Of a DNA stretch of 54,980 bases, positions 25,571 to 34,456 are shown piece after piece. The position numbers and the translations under genes were made by a program. The stretch covers positions 15,145 to 70,124 of the forward strand of contig NZ_MQTQ01000065.1 in the NCBI RefSeq assembly GCF_020532805.1, given 5' to 3'. This DNA is from Arthrobacter sp. SO5 (GTDB taxonomy: Bacteria > Actinomycetota > Actinomycetes > Actinomycetales > Micrococcaceae). The notes beneath the pieces were generated by a model. That model was not told the DNA's origin. It did not search any database and worked only from the letters and a program-made list of their open reading frames with translations. Position 1 is the stretch's first letter. Each line of letters begins with the position of its first letter.

Positions 25571-27733
25571 TTACTCCCCCGGGTGCAGCGCCGTCCCGAC
25601 GGTGTCGAGGAGCGAACGGAAACGGGGATCCTCGGCGAGGCTGTCGAGGAGGACAGTCCCGCCCGGCCCGGCGAGCGGTATGCACCAGTTCGGGTATTGG
25701 GTGCTGGTCCCGGGCTGGTTCTGGGTCCGGGTCTCGCCGACGGCGTCCACCAGCGCCACGCCCAGCAGCGACGACGGCGTCAGAGCCGTATACGCGTACA
25801 GCGCCTCGACCGTGCGCTGGACATCGGCGCCCGCGGAGACGTCAGCGGGGAGCAGGCCGCGTTCCCGGACGAGGGAGAGCACCGCCTCCTGTTCTGCGAC
25901 GGCCTCGGCGCGTTCTTCTTCCACCGGACGCCGCAGGAGCCCCAGCGATTCACGGAGGGTGACGTGTACGCCGGCCAGGTAACCCGCCGTCGGGGGCAGG
26001 TCGTGCGTGTTGACGCTGGTGAGGCATTGCTGGCGGTACCGTTCCGGCGCAAGGGGGCCGCCGGCGTCGTGCTCGAACCATAGGATCGAGGTGCCGAAGA
26101 TCCCGCGCTCGGCCAGATAGTCACGCACCCAGGGCTCAAACACGCCCAGGTCTTCCCCGATGACGACTGCCCCGGCGCGTTGCGCCTCCAGGGCAAGGAT
26201 TCCGATGAGCGCCTCATGGTCGTAATAGACGTACGTACCCTCCCCCGGTCCGGCCCCTGCCGGGATCCACCACAGGCGGAACAGCCCCAGGATGTGGTCA
26301 ACGCGGATCCCGCCGGCATGCCGGAGCACGGTCCTGAGCATGTCCCGGTAGGCGGTGTAGCCGGACTCCGCGAGCCGTCCCGGGTGCCACGGCGGCTGGG
26401 TCCAGTCCTGGCCCTGCTGATTGAACATGTCCGGCGGGGCGCCGACCGTGACACCACCGGCCAGTACAGCGTCGAGGGTCCACGCATCGGAGCCGCCGCG
26501 CTTGACGCCCACCGCCAGGTCGTGGATGACGCCGATCTCCATGCCAGCCTGCGTAGCGGACCGCTGGACGGCCTCAAGCTGCTGGTCACAGAGCCACTGC
26601 AGCCAGCGGTGGAACTCGATCCGGCCGGCGAGCCGGACCCGTTGTTCGGCGCAGTACGGCGTTCCGGGATCCGCGGCGGCGCCGGCCCATTCGGGGGCAT
26701 CGGGTGCCAGCTGCTCGGCCAGGGCACACCAGAGCGCGAAGTCGTCCAGTCCCGGGCCCTGGTCCGAACAGAAGTCCGCGAACTGCTGCGTGCGGGCCGG
26801 ACCCCGACGGACCCGGAACACGAGCTCCAGGGCGGCCAGCTTCGCGGCGAAACTGGCGTTGCGGTCCAGGTGGTCCGCGGAACGGTTGGCGTCCTCGAAC
26901 TGCCCGGCGAGCTGCGCGATCCGGGCTTGCTCCGCCGGGTCCAGATAGCCGTGTTCGGGAATCTCCTCCACCCTAAGGTAGAGCGGGTTGAAGAAACGCC
27001 GGGTGGAAGGCAGGTACGGGGAATCCTCCACCGGGGGCCCGGGCTCGGCCGCGTGCAACGGGTTGACCAGGACAAAGCCGGCCCCCGCCTGCCCGGAAAT
27101 TGCGGCGAGGTCCATGAGGTCCGCGAAATCGCCGATTCCCCAGGACCGGAGGGAGCGCACGGAGTAGAGCTGCGCGGTCAGTCCCCAGTGCCGCCGGCCC
27201 GCGAGCGCCCCGGTTGTTTGCAGCCGCCGGGGCGTGACCACCAGCGGGCACTCGGCAACCCCGCCGGCCGTCTCCGCCACCAGGGTGTGCCAGCCCAGGG
27301 GCAGATCGTCCGGGACGGCGAAGGTCGCCCGTCCGGTGAGGACGCCGTCAAGCTCGAGGGGAGGGTCCCAGTTCTCGCGCTGTTCCGCCTCGTGCCGGCG
27401 GCCGTCCTCGGCGATGACCCGGACAGTGGCGTGGCTGCCGTGCGGCACATGGACGTTGACGAGGTGCTCCTGGCCCTCCCGGCCGACGACTACCGGGGGC
27501 AGGGTGCGGCGCCACGGCGCCACCTTGGTCTCGTCCAGGGAACGCTGCAGCTCCCCGGGGCCCTCCACCGGGACTCCCAGCGCAGCCAGGACGCCGCGCA
27601 GGGTGCTTTCCGGGACGGAGCGCTGCGTGCCGTCCCAGCCCCAGTAGGAGGTCCCGACGCCGTGGGCCGCCGCGAGCTCGTGCAGGAGGGTGTCCGCCTG
27701 GTGGGTGCTGTCGTGGTACGTTCCGTCCGCCAT
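25571..27733 (-). CDS. malQ: 4-alpha-glucanotransferase MalQ (amylomaltase)
   Basis: MalQ moves alpha-1,4-glucan segments between maltooligosaccharides. The 720-residue protein has the GH77 core with GIGDFADL, the nucleophile region GIRVDHILGLFRLWWIP, the acid/base region VIGEDLGVFEPWV and VNTHDLPPTAGYLAG. About 190 N-terminal residues form extra domains (YWGWDGTQRSVPESTL onward), as in long actinobacterial MalQ. The ATG at 27733 follows a TAGAGT -10 element by 6 nt, so the message is probably leaderless. It links to the glgA/glgC pair 11 kb away in function, not in operon. Confidence 0.94.
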   Translation of the reverse strand: MADGTYHDSTHQADTLLHELAAAHGVGTSYWGWDGTQRSVPESTLRGVLAALGVPVEGPGELQRSLDETKVAPWRRTLPPVVVGREGQEHLVNVHVPHGSHATVRVIAEDGRRHEAEQRENWDPPLELDGVLTGRATFAVPDDLPLGWHTLVAETAGGVAECPLVVTPRRLQTTGALAGRRHWGLTAQLYSVRSLRSWGIGDFADLMDLAAISGQAGAGFVLVNPLHAAEPGPPVEDSPYLPSTRRFFNPLYLRVEEIPEHGYLDPAEQARIAQLAGQFEDANRSADHLDRNASFAAKLAALELVFRVRRGPARTQQFADFCSDQGPGLDDFALWCALAEQLAPDAPEWAGAAADPGTPYCAEQRVRLAGRIEFHRWLQWLCDQQLEAVQRSATQAGMEIGVIHDLAVGVKRGGSDAWTLDAVLAGGVTVGAPPDMFNQQGQDWTQPPWHPGRLAESGYTAYRDMLRTVLRHAGGIRVDHILGLFRLWWIPAGAGPGEGTYVYYDHEALIGILALEAQRAGAVVIGEDLGVFEPWVRDYLAERGIFGTSILWFEHDAGGPLAPERYRQQCLTSVNTHDLPPTAGYLAGVHVTLRESLGLLRRPVEEERAEAVAEQEAVLSLVRERGLLPADVSAGADVQRTVEALYAYTALTPSSLLGVALVDAVGETRTQNQPGTSTQYPNWCIPLAGPGGTVLLDSLAEDPRFRSLLDTVGTALHPGE

Positions 27734-27816
27734 GGGGCAACTCTAGACGCAAGGCCGCCGGTCCCGCGTCGGCTCGCCTTAGGCGCGGCCGGCCCGCGGC
27801 GCTAGCCTTGGAGCCT

Positions 27817-28191
27817 ATGGTCGACGTCGAACGGTTCCGGATTCTCCTTCACGAGGAGCGCCGCCGGAAGCTTGCCCTCCTGCCCGCCGTCCGCCGGGAC
27901 ATCACGTCCGTGAACGCCGCCCGCCAGGACTCCAACGTCGACGACGAACACGATCCAGAGGGTGCCACGATCGCATTCGAGCTGCAGCAGGCCTCGGCGC
28001 TGCTGGAGCACAGCAGGGCGTCCCTGGCGCAGATCGAGGCGGCGCTGGGCCGCATCGGGGACGGGAGCTACGGCATCTGCCAGGTGTGCGGCGGGGAGAT
28101 CGCCGAGGGCCGGCTGGAGGCCAGGCCCTCGACGCCGTTCTGCATCCGGCACAGCTCAGGCACCTCAGGCACCTCAGGAAGCCAATCATGA
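27817..28191 (+). CDS. TraR/DksA family zinc-finger protein
   Basis: The 124-residue protein has a helical coiled-coil-like N-terminus (ERFRILLHEERRRKLALL) with a DDEHDPEGATIAFE segment, then the DksA/TraR finger GDGSYGICQVCGGEI. The last ligand pair reads CIRH, so the final Cys is His. In actinobacteria such proteins may bind RNA polymerase through the secondary channel; this one's role is unknown. ATG 27817 follows a TAGCCT element by 8 nt with a weak GGAG. Its stop overlaps the next start (ATGA), so expression is coupled to the M50B peptidase. Confidence 0.9.
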   Translation: MVDVERFRILLHEERRRKLALLPAVRRDITSVNAARQDSNVDDEHDPEGATIAFELQQASALLEHSRASLAQIEAALGRIGDGSYGICQVCGGEIAEGRLEARPSTPFCIRHSSGTSGTSGSQS

Positions 28192-28952
28192 ACAACCCCG
28201 CAGTAACCTGGTGGGACCGGATCGTCTCCGGCTTCACCCAGGCCCCGGTCCCGCACGTCACGGGCACCGAACTCGCCCTGGTGGTCCTCCTCGCCGTCGC
28301 GCTCTCCCTGCCCCGCGTGACCTGGCGGTACTTCGGGCTGATGGCCACCGTGACCCACGAACTCGGCCACGCCTTCGCCGCCGTCACCACGGGCCAGCGC
28401 CTCGGCGGGATCCGGCTGGGCCTGGACCACTCCGGCACCACCACTACGTACAGCCGGCGTCCGCTGGCAGCGGTCTGGTCCACGTTCTGGGGCTACCCGG
28501 TGCCTGCGGTGGTCGGCGCCGCGATGGTCTGGAGCGGATTCAACGGCTGGGGGCCGGCGGCGATGTCGGTGGGAACCTTCGTGCTGCTGGCCTCCTTCCT
28601 GTTCATCCGCAACGGGATGGGCCTGCTGATCACTGCCGCGGCGGTGCTGGCCGCCGCGCTGCTCGTGCTGTTTGTTCCGCCGGAATTCAACGGCCACGTC
28701 ATGATCGTGCTCGGACTGGCGCTCCTGGTCGCCGCCGTCCGTGATCTGGGAAAACTCGCCAACGTGCACCTGCGGCGCCGTGACCGGCTGCCGACGTCGG
28801 ACGCGTTCCTGCTGTACCGGGCCACGCGCGTCCCCGCCGCCGTCTGGATCGTCCTCTTCGGCGCTGTGGTGGGGGCCGCCTGGTGGTTCGCCTGGCAGCC
28901 GATGGCGCAGGTGTTCGCCACAGTGCCGGCGCCGGGCATTTTCCCGGCATAG
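28188..28952 (+). CDS. M50B-type putative membrane metalloprotease
   Basis: The 254-residue membrane protein has a THELGH zinc motif (His57, Glu58, His61) followed by repeated hydrophobic segments (about 105-125, 128-145, 148-168, 172-190, 220-240). An NG-containing FIRNGMG segment follows between helices. It belongs to the small M50B-like family, common in actinobacteria and not experimentally understood. Its ATG lies inside the stop of the DksA-like gene (ATGA overlap), with AGGAAG upstream. Confidence 0.86.
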   Translation: MNNPAVTWWDRIVSGFTQAPVPHVTGTELALVVLLAVALSLPRVTWRYFGLMATVTHELGHAFAAVTTGQRLGGIRLGLDHSGTTTTYSRRPLAAVWSTFWGYPVPAVVGAAMVWSGFNGWGPAAMSVGTFVLLASFLFIRNGMGLLITAAAVLAAALLVLFVPPEFNGHVMIVLGLALLVAAVRDLGKLANVHLRRRDRLPTSDAFLLYRATRVPAAVWIVLFGAVVGAAWWFAWQPMAQVFATVPAPGIFPA

Positions 28953-28961
28953 GCTGGGACC

Positions 28962-30026
28962 ATGAATACGACCCACACCGATGACCCGGCTTTCACCACG
29001 AGGGGCGCCTACGTCACCGGCGGCGAGGAGTTCACGCGGGACACCAACTACATCGAGGACCGGATCACGCGGGACGCCACCCCCGGCAGCAACGGCGAAC
29101 CCGGGTGGCCGGTGGAACCGGGCCGCTACCGGCTGATCGCGGCCCGCGCCTGCCCCTGGGCCAACCGGACCGTGATCGTGCGGCGGCTGCTCGGCCTCGA
29201 GGACGTCATTTCCCTCGGCCAGCCCGGCCCCACCCATGATGCGCGCTCCTGGACTTTTGACCTCGATCCCGGCGGCAAGGATCCCGTGCTGGGCATAGAA
29301 CGCATCCAGGACGCCTACTTCCGCCGGTTCCCCGGCTATCCACGCGGCATCACAGTTCCCGTGATCGTCGACGTTCCCACCGGCCAGGTGGTGACGAACA
29401 ACTTCCCGCAGATCACCCTGGACTTCTCCACCGAGTGGACAGCCCACCACCGCCCGGGTGCCCCGGACCTCTACCCGGAGCAGCTACGGGAAGAGATTGA
29501 CCTCGTCAACAAGCGGATCTTCACCGAGGTCAACAACGGCGTCTACCGTTGCGGTTTCGCCGGCTCCCAGGCCGCCTATGACGCTGCGTACGGCAGGCTC
29601 TGGACGGCACTGGACTGGCTGGAGGAGCGGCTTGCCGGCCAGCGCTACCTTGTGGGTGACACCATCACCGAGGCCGACGTCCGCCTCTTCACCACCCTGG
29701 CCCGGTTCGACGCCGTCTACCACGGGCACTTCAAGTGCAACCGGCAGAAACTCAGCGAAATGCCGGTGCTCTGGGCCTACGCAAGGGACCTGTTCCAGAC
29801 GCCGGGCTTCGGCGACACGACCGACTTCGTGCAGATCAAGGAGCACTACTACCTCGTCCACGAGGACATCAACCCCACCGGAATCGTTCCCAAGGGCCCG
29901 GAGCTGGCCCCCTGGCTCGCAGAACACGGCCGGGAGGCCCTCGGCGGCCGGCCCTTCGGCGACGGCACCCCGCCCGGACCGGTCCGCGCAGGTGAAGAAG
30001 TCCTCCCGGGACACGGGGCGGTCTGA
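28962..30026 (+). CDS. Xi-class glutathione S-transferase homologue (glutathionyl-hydroquinone reductase-like)
   Basis: The 354-residue protein matches the ECM4/YqjG family, which reductively removes thiol adducts from hydroquinones. It has an N-terminal thioredoxin fold with the CPWA motif (Cys64), TVPVIVDVPTGQVVTNNFPQI, and a helical C-terminal domain with the invariant-looking VYRCGFA and NRQKLSEMPVLWAYARDLFQ. Since mshC shows a mycothiol producer, the natural thiol is probably mycothiol rather than glutathione; this is inference. TAGGCT ends 6 nt before the ATG and overlaps the stop of the gene before, so it may have its own leaderless message. Confidence 0.92.
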   Translation: MNTTHTDDPAFTTRGAYVTGGEEFTRDTNYIEDRITRDATPGSNGEPGWPVEPGRYRLIAARACPWANRTVIVRRLLGLEDVISLGQPGPTHDARSWTFDLDPGGKDPVLGIERIQDAYFRRFPGYPRGITVPVIVDVPTGQVVTNNFPQITLDFSTEWTAHHRPGAPDLYPEQLREEIDLVNKRIFTEVNNGVYRCGFAGSQAAYDAAYGRLWTALDWLEERLAGQRYLVGDTITEADVRLFTTLARFDAVYHGHFKCNRQKLSEMPVLWAYARDLFQTPGFGDTTDFVQIKEHYYLVHEDINPTGIVPKGPELAPWLAEHGREALGGRPFGDGTPPGPVRAGEEVLPGHGAV

Positions 30027-30029
30027 GCG

Positions 30030-30948
30030 GTGGGGCCCTCGGCGACGTCGCTCTCGAGCGGGTCTGCCACGCCCGAATTCTCGGATGTCCGGACGCTGTT
30101 CGACTCCTTCCTGGCCGGAATTCGGCGCCCATGGCAAGGACCGGATCAGCGTCCGGCAGGCACTCTCACACCAGGCGGGCGTGCCCGGGGTCGCGGGCGG
30201 GTTCGCCCTTGCTGAATTCACGACGCCGGAGGCGGCAGGAAGGCTGGCCGCGGCCGTGCCGCTCTGGCGTCCGGGAACGGCGTTCGGCTACCACGCGCTG
30301 ACCATGGGAATCCTGATGGAGGAACTGTGCCGCAGGGTGGCCGGTGCGACCCTGCAGGAGCTGTACGACTCGCGCATCCGCCAGCCGTTCGGCATCGATT
30401 TCTTCCTCGGGCTGCCCGAGGACCAGGAACCGCGTTACCGGGACGTGCTCCACGCTGACGGCCCCGACCGCTCGTGGCTTGACCCGCAGGGCCTTGACGG
30501 CATGAACAGCAACGCACCGGTGAGCACCATCATGGAGCTGCCCAACCACCGTGTCATCCGGGCCGGCGGGATGAGCAGTGCCGGCGGAGTGGGCTCTGCT
30601 GACGGTCTGGCCAGTCTCTATGCCGCCGCAACGACGGGGATCGACGGCTCAGCGCCGTTCCTGGGACCTCGAACCGTCGACGCCATGGCAGAAGAACAGG
30701 TCTGGGGCCTGGACCGGGCCTCGGGCCAGGACAACGCCTTCGCCGTCGTTTTCATGAAACCGCAGCCGGGCCGCAACTTCGGCAGCCATCGCGCGTTCGG
30801 CCATGAGGGGGCCAGTGCAGCGCTCGGCTTCGCGGACCCCGCCTACGGGCTCGGCTTCGGATACGTTCCCCGGCGCAGCGAGGAGGGCCGGACCCGCGGG
30901 CGCGCCCAGCGCCTTTCCGCCGCCGTCCGGCAGGCCGCCGCCGGCTGA
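30030..30948 (+). pseudogene. Serine hydrolase / class C beta-lactamase family, inactivated by internal deletion
   Basis: The 3' part encodes a beta-lactamase-fold hydrolase: ISVRQALSHQAGVPGVAGGF, FGYHALTMGILMEEL and FGHEGASAALGFADP, as in family VIII esterases. The matching N-terminus, PEFSDVRTLFDSFLA, is present just upstream but in another frame. At about 30112-30120 the two are joined within CTGGCC. About 75 residues are lost, including the region that should hold the catalytic Ser-x-x-Lys. The 3' frame stays open far upstream by chance, overlapping the transferase gene, and should not be taken as a long protein. Confidence 0.8.
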
Positions 30949-30996
30949 ATATTCGTCCAGTTGTTGCACCAACATTCCCGGTTTAGGGTAAGCCGG

Positions 30997-32130
30997 ATGA
31001 GCAACGTCAAGAGAGCCAGCCCCCCGCTCCCCGCCGCCCTGCCGCGGCTCTGGCGGACCGTCACCGGAAGCGTGGCGTCGGCACTGCTCTGGACACGGCT
31101 GCAACTGGCGATGAAGGCGGCACTGGCCGCCGGCATCGCCTTCTTCATCGCCCCGTACATGCCAGGGTCCGCGGCCGACTACCCCTACTACGCGCCGCTC
31201 GGCGCGCTCGTGGCCATGTACGAGAACGTGTCCGGCTCGATGCGCCAGGGCGTGCAGACACTGGTGGGCCTCGCGATAGGGATCGGGCTGGCTTTTATGC
31301 TCGTCAGCATCGGGGACCCGAGCCCGGTGACAGTCGCCATCGTCATGGGACTGGGCGTCATCCTTGCCGGGCTGCCCCGGATCGGCTCCGGCAGCGACTG
31401 GATTCCGACGGCGGCGCTGCTGGTGCTGCTGGTGGGCGGCAACAATCCGGACAGTTTCTCCTTCGGCTACCTGGTCCAGATGGGCGCAGGAGTGACGGTG
31501 GGGATCCTCGTCAACCTCCTGGTCTTTCCACCGCTCCATTTCAAGGCCGCGGCCCTCAGCATCGCGGAGTTGCGCCTGGCCCTCTCGCAGCAGCTCACAG
31601 ACATGGCCAAGGCCCTGCAGGAAAACTGGCCGCCGGAGCACGAGGACTGGTCGCGCCGCTCAGATTCGCTCGCGGCCTCGGCCCGTTCCGTCCGGCTCGC
31701 CGTGGAAAAAGCGGACGCCAGCCGGCGGGCCAATCCCCGCCGGCGGCTGCACCCGCGGGACGTGGAACAGGACTACCGCAACCTCCGGGACCTGGAACGG
31801 ATCACGTTCCATGTCCAGGACGTGACGCAGGTGCTCTCGGACGTCATTTGGGCCGACGACACGCCCTTCGTGGTGCCGGACGAATACGCTGCCCCGCTCG
31901 CTGAGGCGATGACCGCCGTGGGCAACGTGTTGCGCTCCATTGAAGAAGAGGGCAAAGAGCGGCAGCTTGAGCTGGTCGAGGCGGCCGACGCCGGCGTCAG
32001 GGAGCTTACCGCGCGCATCGGTGCGGAGGAGGCCGCCACGGATGCGCCGAGCGCGGTGGAATCGATCCTGTTGAGCCTGCACCGGATGCTGCGCGTCGTA
32101 AAGAACGCCAAAACCAAGGACGGGGAATAG
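30997..32130 (+). CDS. FUSC/aromatic acid exporter family-like membrane protein
   Basis: The 377-residue protein has an N-terminal membrane half with about six helices (ALAAGIAFFIAPYM, YAPLGALVAMY, LVGLAIGIGLAFML, VTVAIVMGLGVILAG, WIPTAALLVLLVGG, GAGVTVGILVNLLVFPP). A long cytoplasmic helical half (about 185-377) follows, with heptad-like stretches. This matches the FUSC/ArAE arrangement. The substrate is unknown. ATG 30997 lies 7 nt after a TAGGGT element, so it is probably leaderless; the frame opening 36 bp upstream is less likely. Confidence 0.85.
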   Translation: MSNVKRASPPLPAALPRLWRTVTGSVASALLWTRLQLAMKAALAAGIAFFIAPYMPGSAADYPYYAPLGALVAMYENVSGSMRQGVQTLVGLAIGIGLAFMLVSIGDPSPVTVAIVMGLGVILAGLPRIGSGSDWIPTAALLVLLVGGNNPDSFSFGYLVQMGAGVTVGILVNLLVFPPLHFKAAALSIAELRLALSQQLTDMAKALQENWPPEHEDWSRRSDSLAASARSVRLAVEKADASRRANPRRRLHPRDVEQDYRNLRDLERITFHVQDVTQVLSDVIWADDTPFVVPDEYAAPLAEAMTAVGNVLRSIEEEGKERQLELVEAADAGVRELTARIGAEEAATDAPSAVESILLSLHRMLRVVKNAKTKDGE

Positions 32131-32140
32131 GAAGGGAAGC

Positions 32141-32179
32141 ACGACGGCGGCCGCCCCGGGAAGGGGCGGCCGCCGTCGT
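32141..32179. terminator. Bidirectional hairpin between convergent FUSC and MaoC genes
   Basis: A perfect 17-bp stem (32141-32157 with 32163-32179, five-base loop) lies between the two convergent stops. It is very GC-rich with no long T run. Confidence 0.75.
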
Positions 32180-32201
32180 CGGACTGGAAAACGCCGCGCC
32201 G

Positions 32202-33110
32202 CTAGAGCGCCGCAACCGATCCGCTGAAGTGCTTGCGCCCTGACCGCGGATTCCAGGCGACATAGTCGGAGCACTGCCAGCTGCCGTGGGGGTCCTGGAC
32301 GGTGCTGATGTCCAGGGACACCCGCGCCGGCAGGAAGACCGGCGCGTCGAACGCCACGTCCCAGCTGAACGCCTCACCCTTGGCGGCGCCCACGTCGGCC
32401 AGCGCCCGCGAGGCCAGATACATCCCGTGCGCGATCGATCGGCGCATCCCGAGGGCCTTGGCCGACAGGACGCTCAGGTGGATGGGGTTGAAGTCACCCG
32501 ACACAGCAGCGTAGGCCCGTCCCGAATCAACCCCCAGCTGCCAGATCGCTGTTGGATCGGGGGCCAAAAAGTCCGGCGGCGGCGCGGCCGTGGTCTTGTC
32601 GATTCCGGGCAGGAACACCCCCTTGGCCAGGTAACTGGACACGCCGCGCCAGCGGACCGTGGCCTCTCCCGCCCCGCGGGCCTCGGCGACGAGGTCCAGC
32701 TGGGTGCCGGCGCGGTGGCCGCGCAGGTTCTCGGCCCAGGCCCGGATATCCAGTGCCTCGGTGAAGCGGATGGGCGCTGACTGCACCACATGGTTCTGCA
32801 GATGGATCATCCCGAGCAGGGGCAGCGGGAAGTCATCGCGGTTCATCACGCTCATGGCCAGTGGGAACGCCAGCGCATGGACGAACCCTGCCGGCAGGAC
32901 ATCGCTGGCGGTTTCGCCGACGAGGTGCTGGTAGGCGGTGAGGTTCCCGACCCCCGCCTTCACGCCGCGGACCTCGTGGCTTCCCGCCGGAAGCGTGGTC
33001 CCGGCGTGGGTGCCCAGGACGCGGCGCCGGGCTGCCGTGGCGGCCGCATTGACGTACAGCTTGGACAGGGACGGCATCTCGGCCAGGACGAGGGGCTGCG
33101 AAGGGCTCAC
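32202..33110 (-). CDS. MaoC family (R)-specific enoyl-hydratase-like protein (HtdX-type)
   Basis: The 302-residue protein has a degenerate N-terminal hot-dog and a C-terminal hydratase 2 domain, with YAAVSGDFNPIHLS (catalytic Asp and His) and SIAHGMYLASRAL. It should hydrate or dehydrate acyl-CoA or acyl-ACP intermediates. It overlaps the FabG-type reductase gene by 4 bp. In Mycobacterium tuberculosis the equivalent genes htdX and fabG4 are also adjacent, beside fadA2 and fadE5, which supports a role in fatty-acid elongation or degradation. Confidence 0.9.
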   Translation of the reverse strand: MSPSQPLVLAEMPSLSKLYVNAAATAARRRVLGTHAGTTLPAGSHEVRGVKAGVGNLTAYQHLVGETASDVLPAGFVHALAFPLAMSVMNRDDFPLPLLGMIHLQNHVVQSAPIRFTEALDIRAWAENLRGHRAGTQLDLVAEARGAGEATVRWRGVSSYLAKGVFLPGIDKTTAAPPPDFLAPDPTAIWQLGVDSGRAYAAVSGDFNPIHLSVLSAKALGMRRSIAHGMYLASRALADVGAAKGEAFSWDVAFDAPVFLPARVSLDISTVQDPHGSWQCSDYVAWNPRSGRKHFSGSVAAL

Positions 33111-34447
33111 GCTCCCACCAGGTTCTGCCCGCAGACGCGGAGCACTTCGCCGGAGATTCCGCCGGCGGCGTCGCTGGCCAGGAACGCGATGGCCTCCGCG
33201 ACGTCGCCTGGCCGGCCGCCCTGCTGCAGGGAGTTGAGCCGGCGGGCCACCTCGCGGGTGGCGAACGGGATCCTCGCCGTCATCTCAGTCTCGATGAAGC
33301 CAGGGGCGACGGCGTTAATGGAGCCTCCGTGGGCGGCAATAAGCGGTGCCGTTGCCCGGACCATGCCCATCACGCCGCCCTTGGAGGCCGCGTAGTTGGT
33401 CTGCCCGCGGTTGCCCGCGATGCCGCTCGTGGAGGCGACAGACACGATCCGCGGGGAGCTGCGGAAGTGCTCGGAGGCCAGCAGCGCCTCGTTGATGCGC
33501 AGCTGCGCCGCAATGTTGACCGCGATCACGGAGTTCCAGCGGCCCCGGTCCATGTTGGCGAGCAGCTTGTCCCGGGTGATGCCGGCGTTGTGGATCACGA
33601 TGTCGAGCCGGCCGTGGCGTTCGATTGCGTGGTCGATGATCCGCTGCCCGGCGTCCTCGCGGCTGATGTCCAGCTGCAGCGCGGTGCCGTGCACCTCGTT
33701 CGCCACCGTGGCGAGGTGGTCCCCGGCCGCGGGGATGTCGACGACGATCAGCGTCGCACCGTCGCGGTACAGGGTGCGCGCAATCGCGGCACCGATTCCG
33801 CGGGCGGCTCCGGTCACGACGGCGACCTTGCCCGCCAGCGGCTTCTCGGCGTCGGCCGGCAACCGGCCGGCATCCGCGGTGACAGTCAGGAACTGGCCGT
33901 CAACGAACGCCGAGCGGCCGGAGAGGAAGAACCGGAGGGCGCCCAGGGTGGACGGACTGGTGGTGGTGGCACCGTCGGCGAGCACGATGCCGTTGCCGGT
34001 GGCGCCCGCACGGAGTTCCTTGGCCAGGGAACGCAGCAGCCCGTCGACGCCCTGGCGTGCCGCGGCAACGGCCGGTCCGGCGGCCGCCGCCGCGGCCCGG
34101 GACACGGTGATGACGCGGGCATTCCGTGCCAGGTCCCGCAGCGAGGCGGCAGCCGCGAGGACCGGTTTCTCGAGGTCTTCCGGGGTGGTGAGCTCGTCCA
34201 GCACCAGGATGATGGCGCCGAGCTTCTCCTTCGGCACCGCATGCCGGCGCACGTCGAGGTGCCAGGACAGGAGGGTGGAGGCCAGCTCATCGGCCCCGCT
34301 GCCGGCACCCTGGACCAGGACGGGTCCCTCGACGAGAGGCTGGCCCGGCTTGTGGCGCCTGAGCACCACAGGTTGGGGCAGCCCCAGCCTCTTCGCGATG
34401 TCCTTGCCGAGTCCCTTGCTCACCCATTGGATGTATGTGTCGGTCAT
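33107..34447 (-). CDS. fabG: 3-oxoacyl-ACP/CoA reductase, high-molecular-weight FabG4 type
   Basis: The 446-residue protein is about 200 residues longer than ordinary FabG. Its N-terminal half is a flavodoxin-like, degenerate Rossmann domain. The C-terminal half is a complete SDR: VVTGAARGIGAA cofactor loop, NAG in IVIHNAGITRDK, VASTSGIAGN with the catalytic Ser, and YAASKGG with Tyr and Lys. That double layout is the FabG4 (HMwFabG) form, which reduces 3-oxoacyl-CoA with NADH in mycobacteria. It begins 9 bp after the thiolase gene and overlaps the MaoC gene. Confidence 0.93.
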   Translation of the reverse strand: MTDTYIQWVSKGLGKDIAKRLGLPQPVVLRRHKPGQPLVEGPVLVQGAGSGADELASTLLSWHLDVRRHAVPKEKLGAIILVLDELTTPEDLEKPVLAAAASLRDLARNARVITVSRAAAAAAGPAVAAARQGVDGLLRSLAKELRAGATGNGIVLADGATTTSPSTLGALRFFLSGRSAFVDGQFLTVTADAGRLPADAEKPLAGKVAVVTGAARGIGAAIARTLYRDGATLIVVDIPAAGDHLATVANEVHGTALQLDISREDAGQRIIDHAIERHGRLDIVIHNAGITRDKLLANMDRGRWNSVIAVNIAAQLRINEALLASEHFRSSPRIVSVASTSGIAGNRGQTNYAASKGGVMGMVRATAPLIAAHGGSINAVAPGFIETEMTARIPFATREVARRLNSLQQGGRPGDVAEAIAFLASDAAGGISGEVLRVCGQNLVGA

Positions 34448-34456
34448 TGGATCCCC

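Noticed and set aside
29458..30948. One 496-residue protein spanning the end of the transferase gene and the hydrolase
   Set aside because: The first part is out of frame within the transferase gene; only the part from about 30113 has hydrolase homology.
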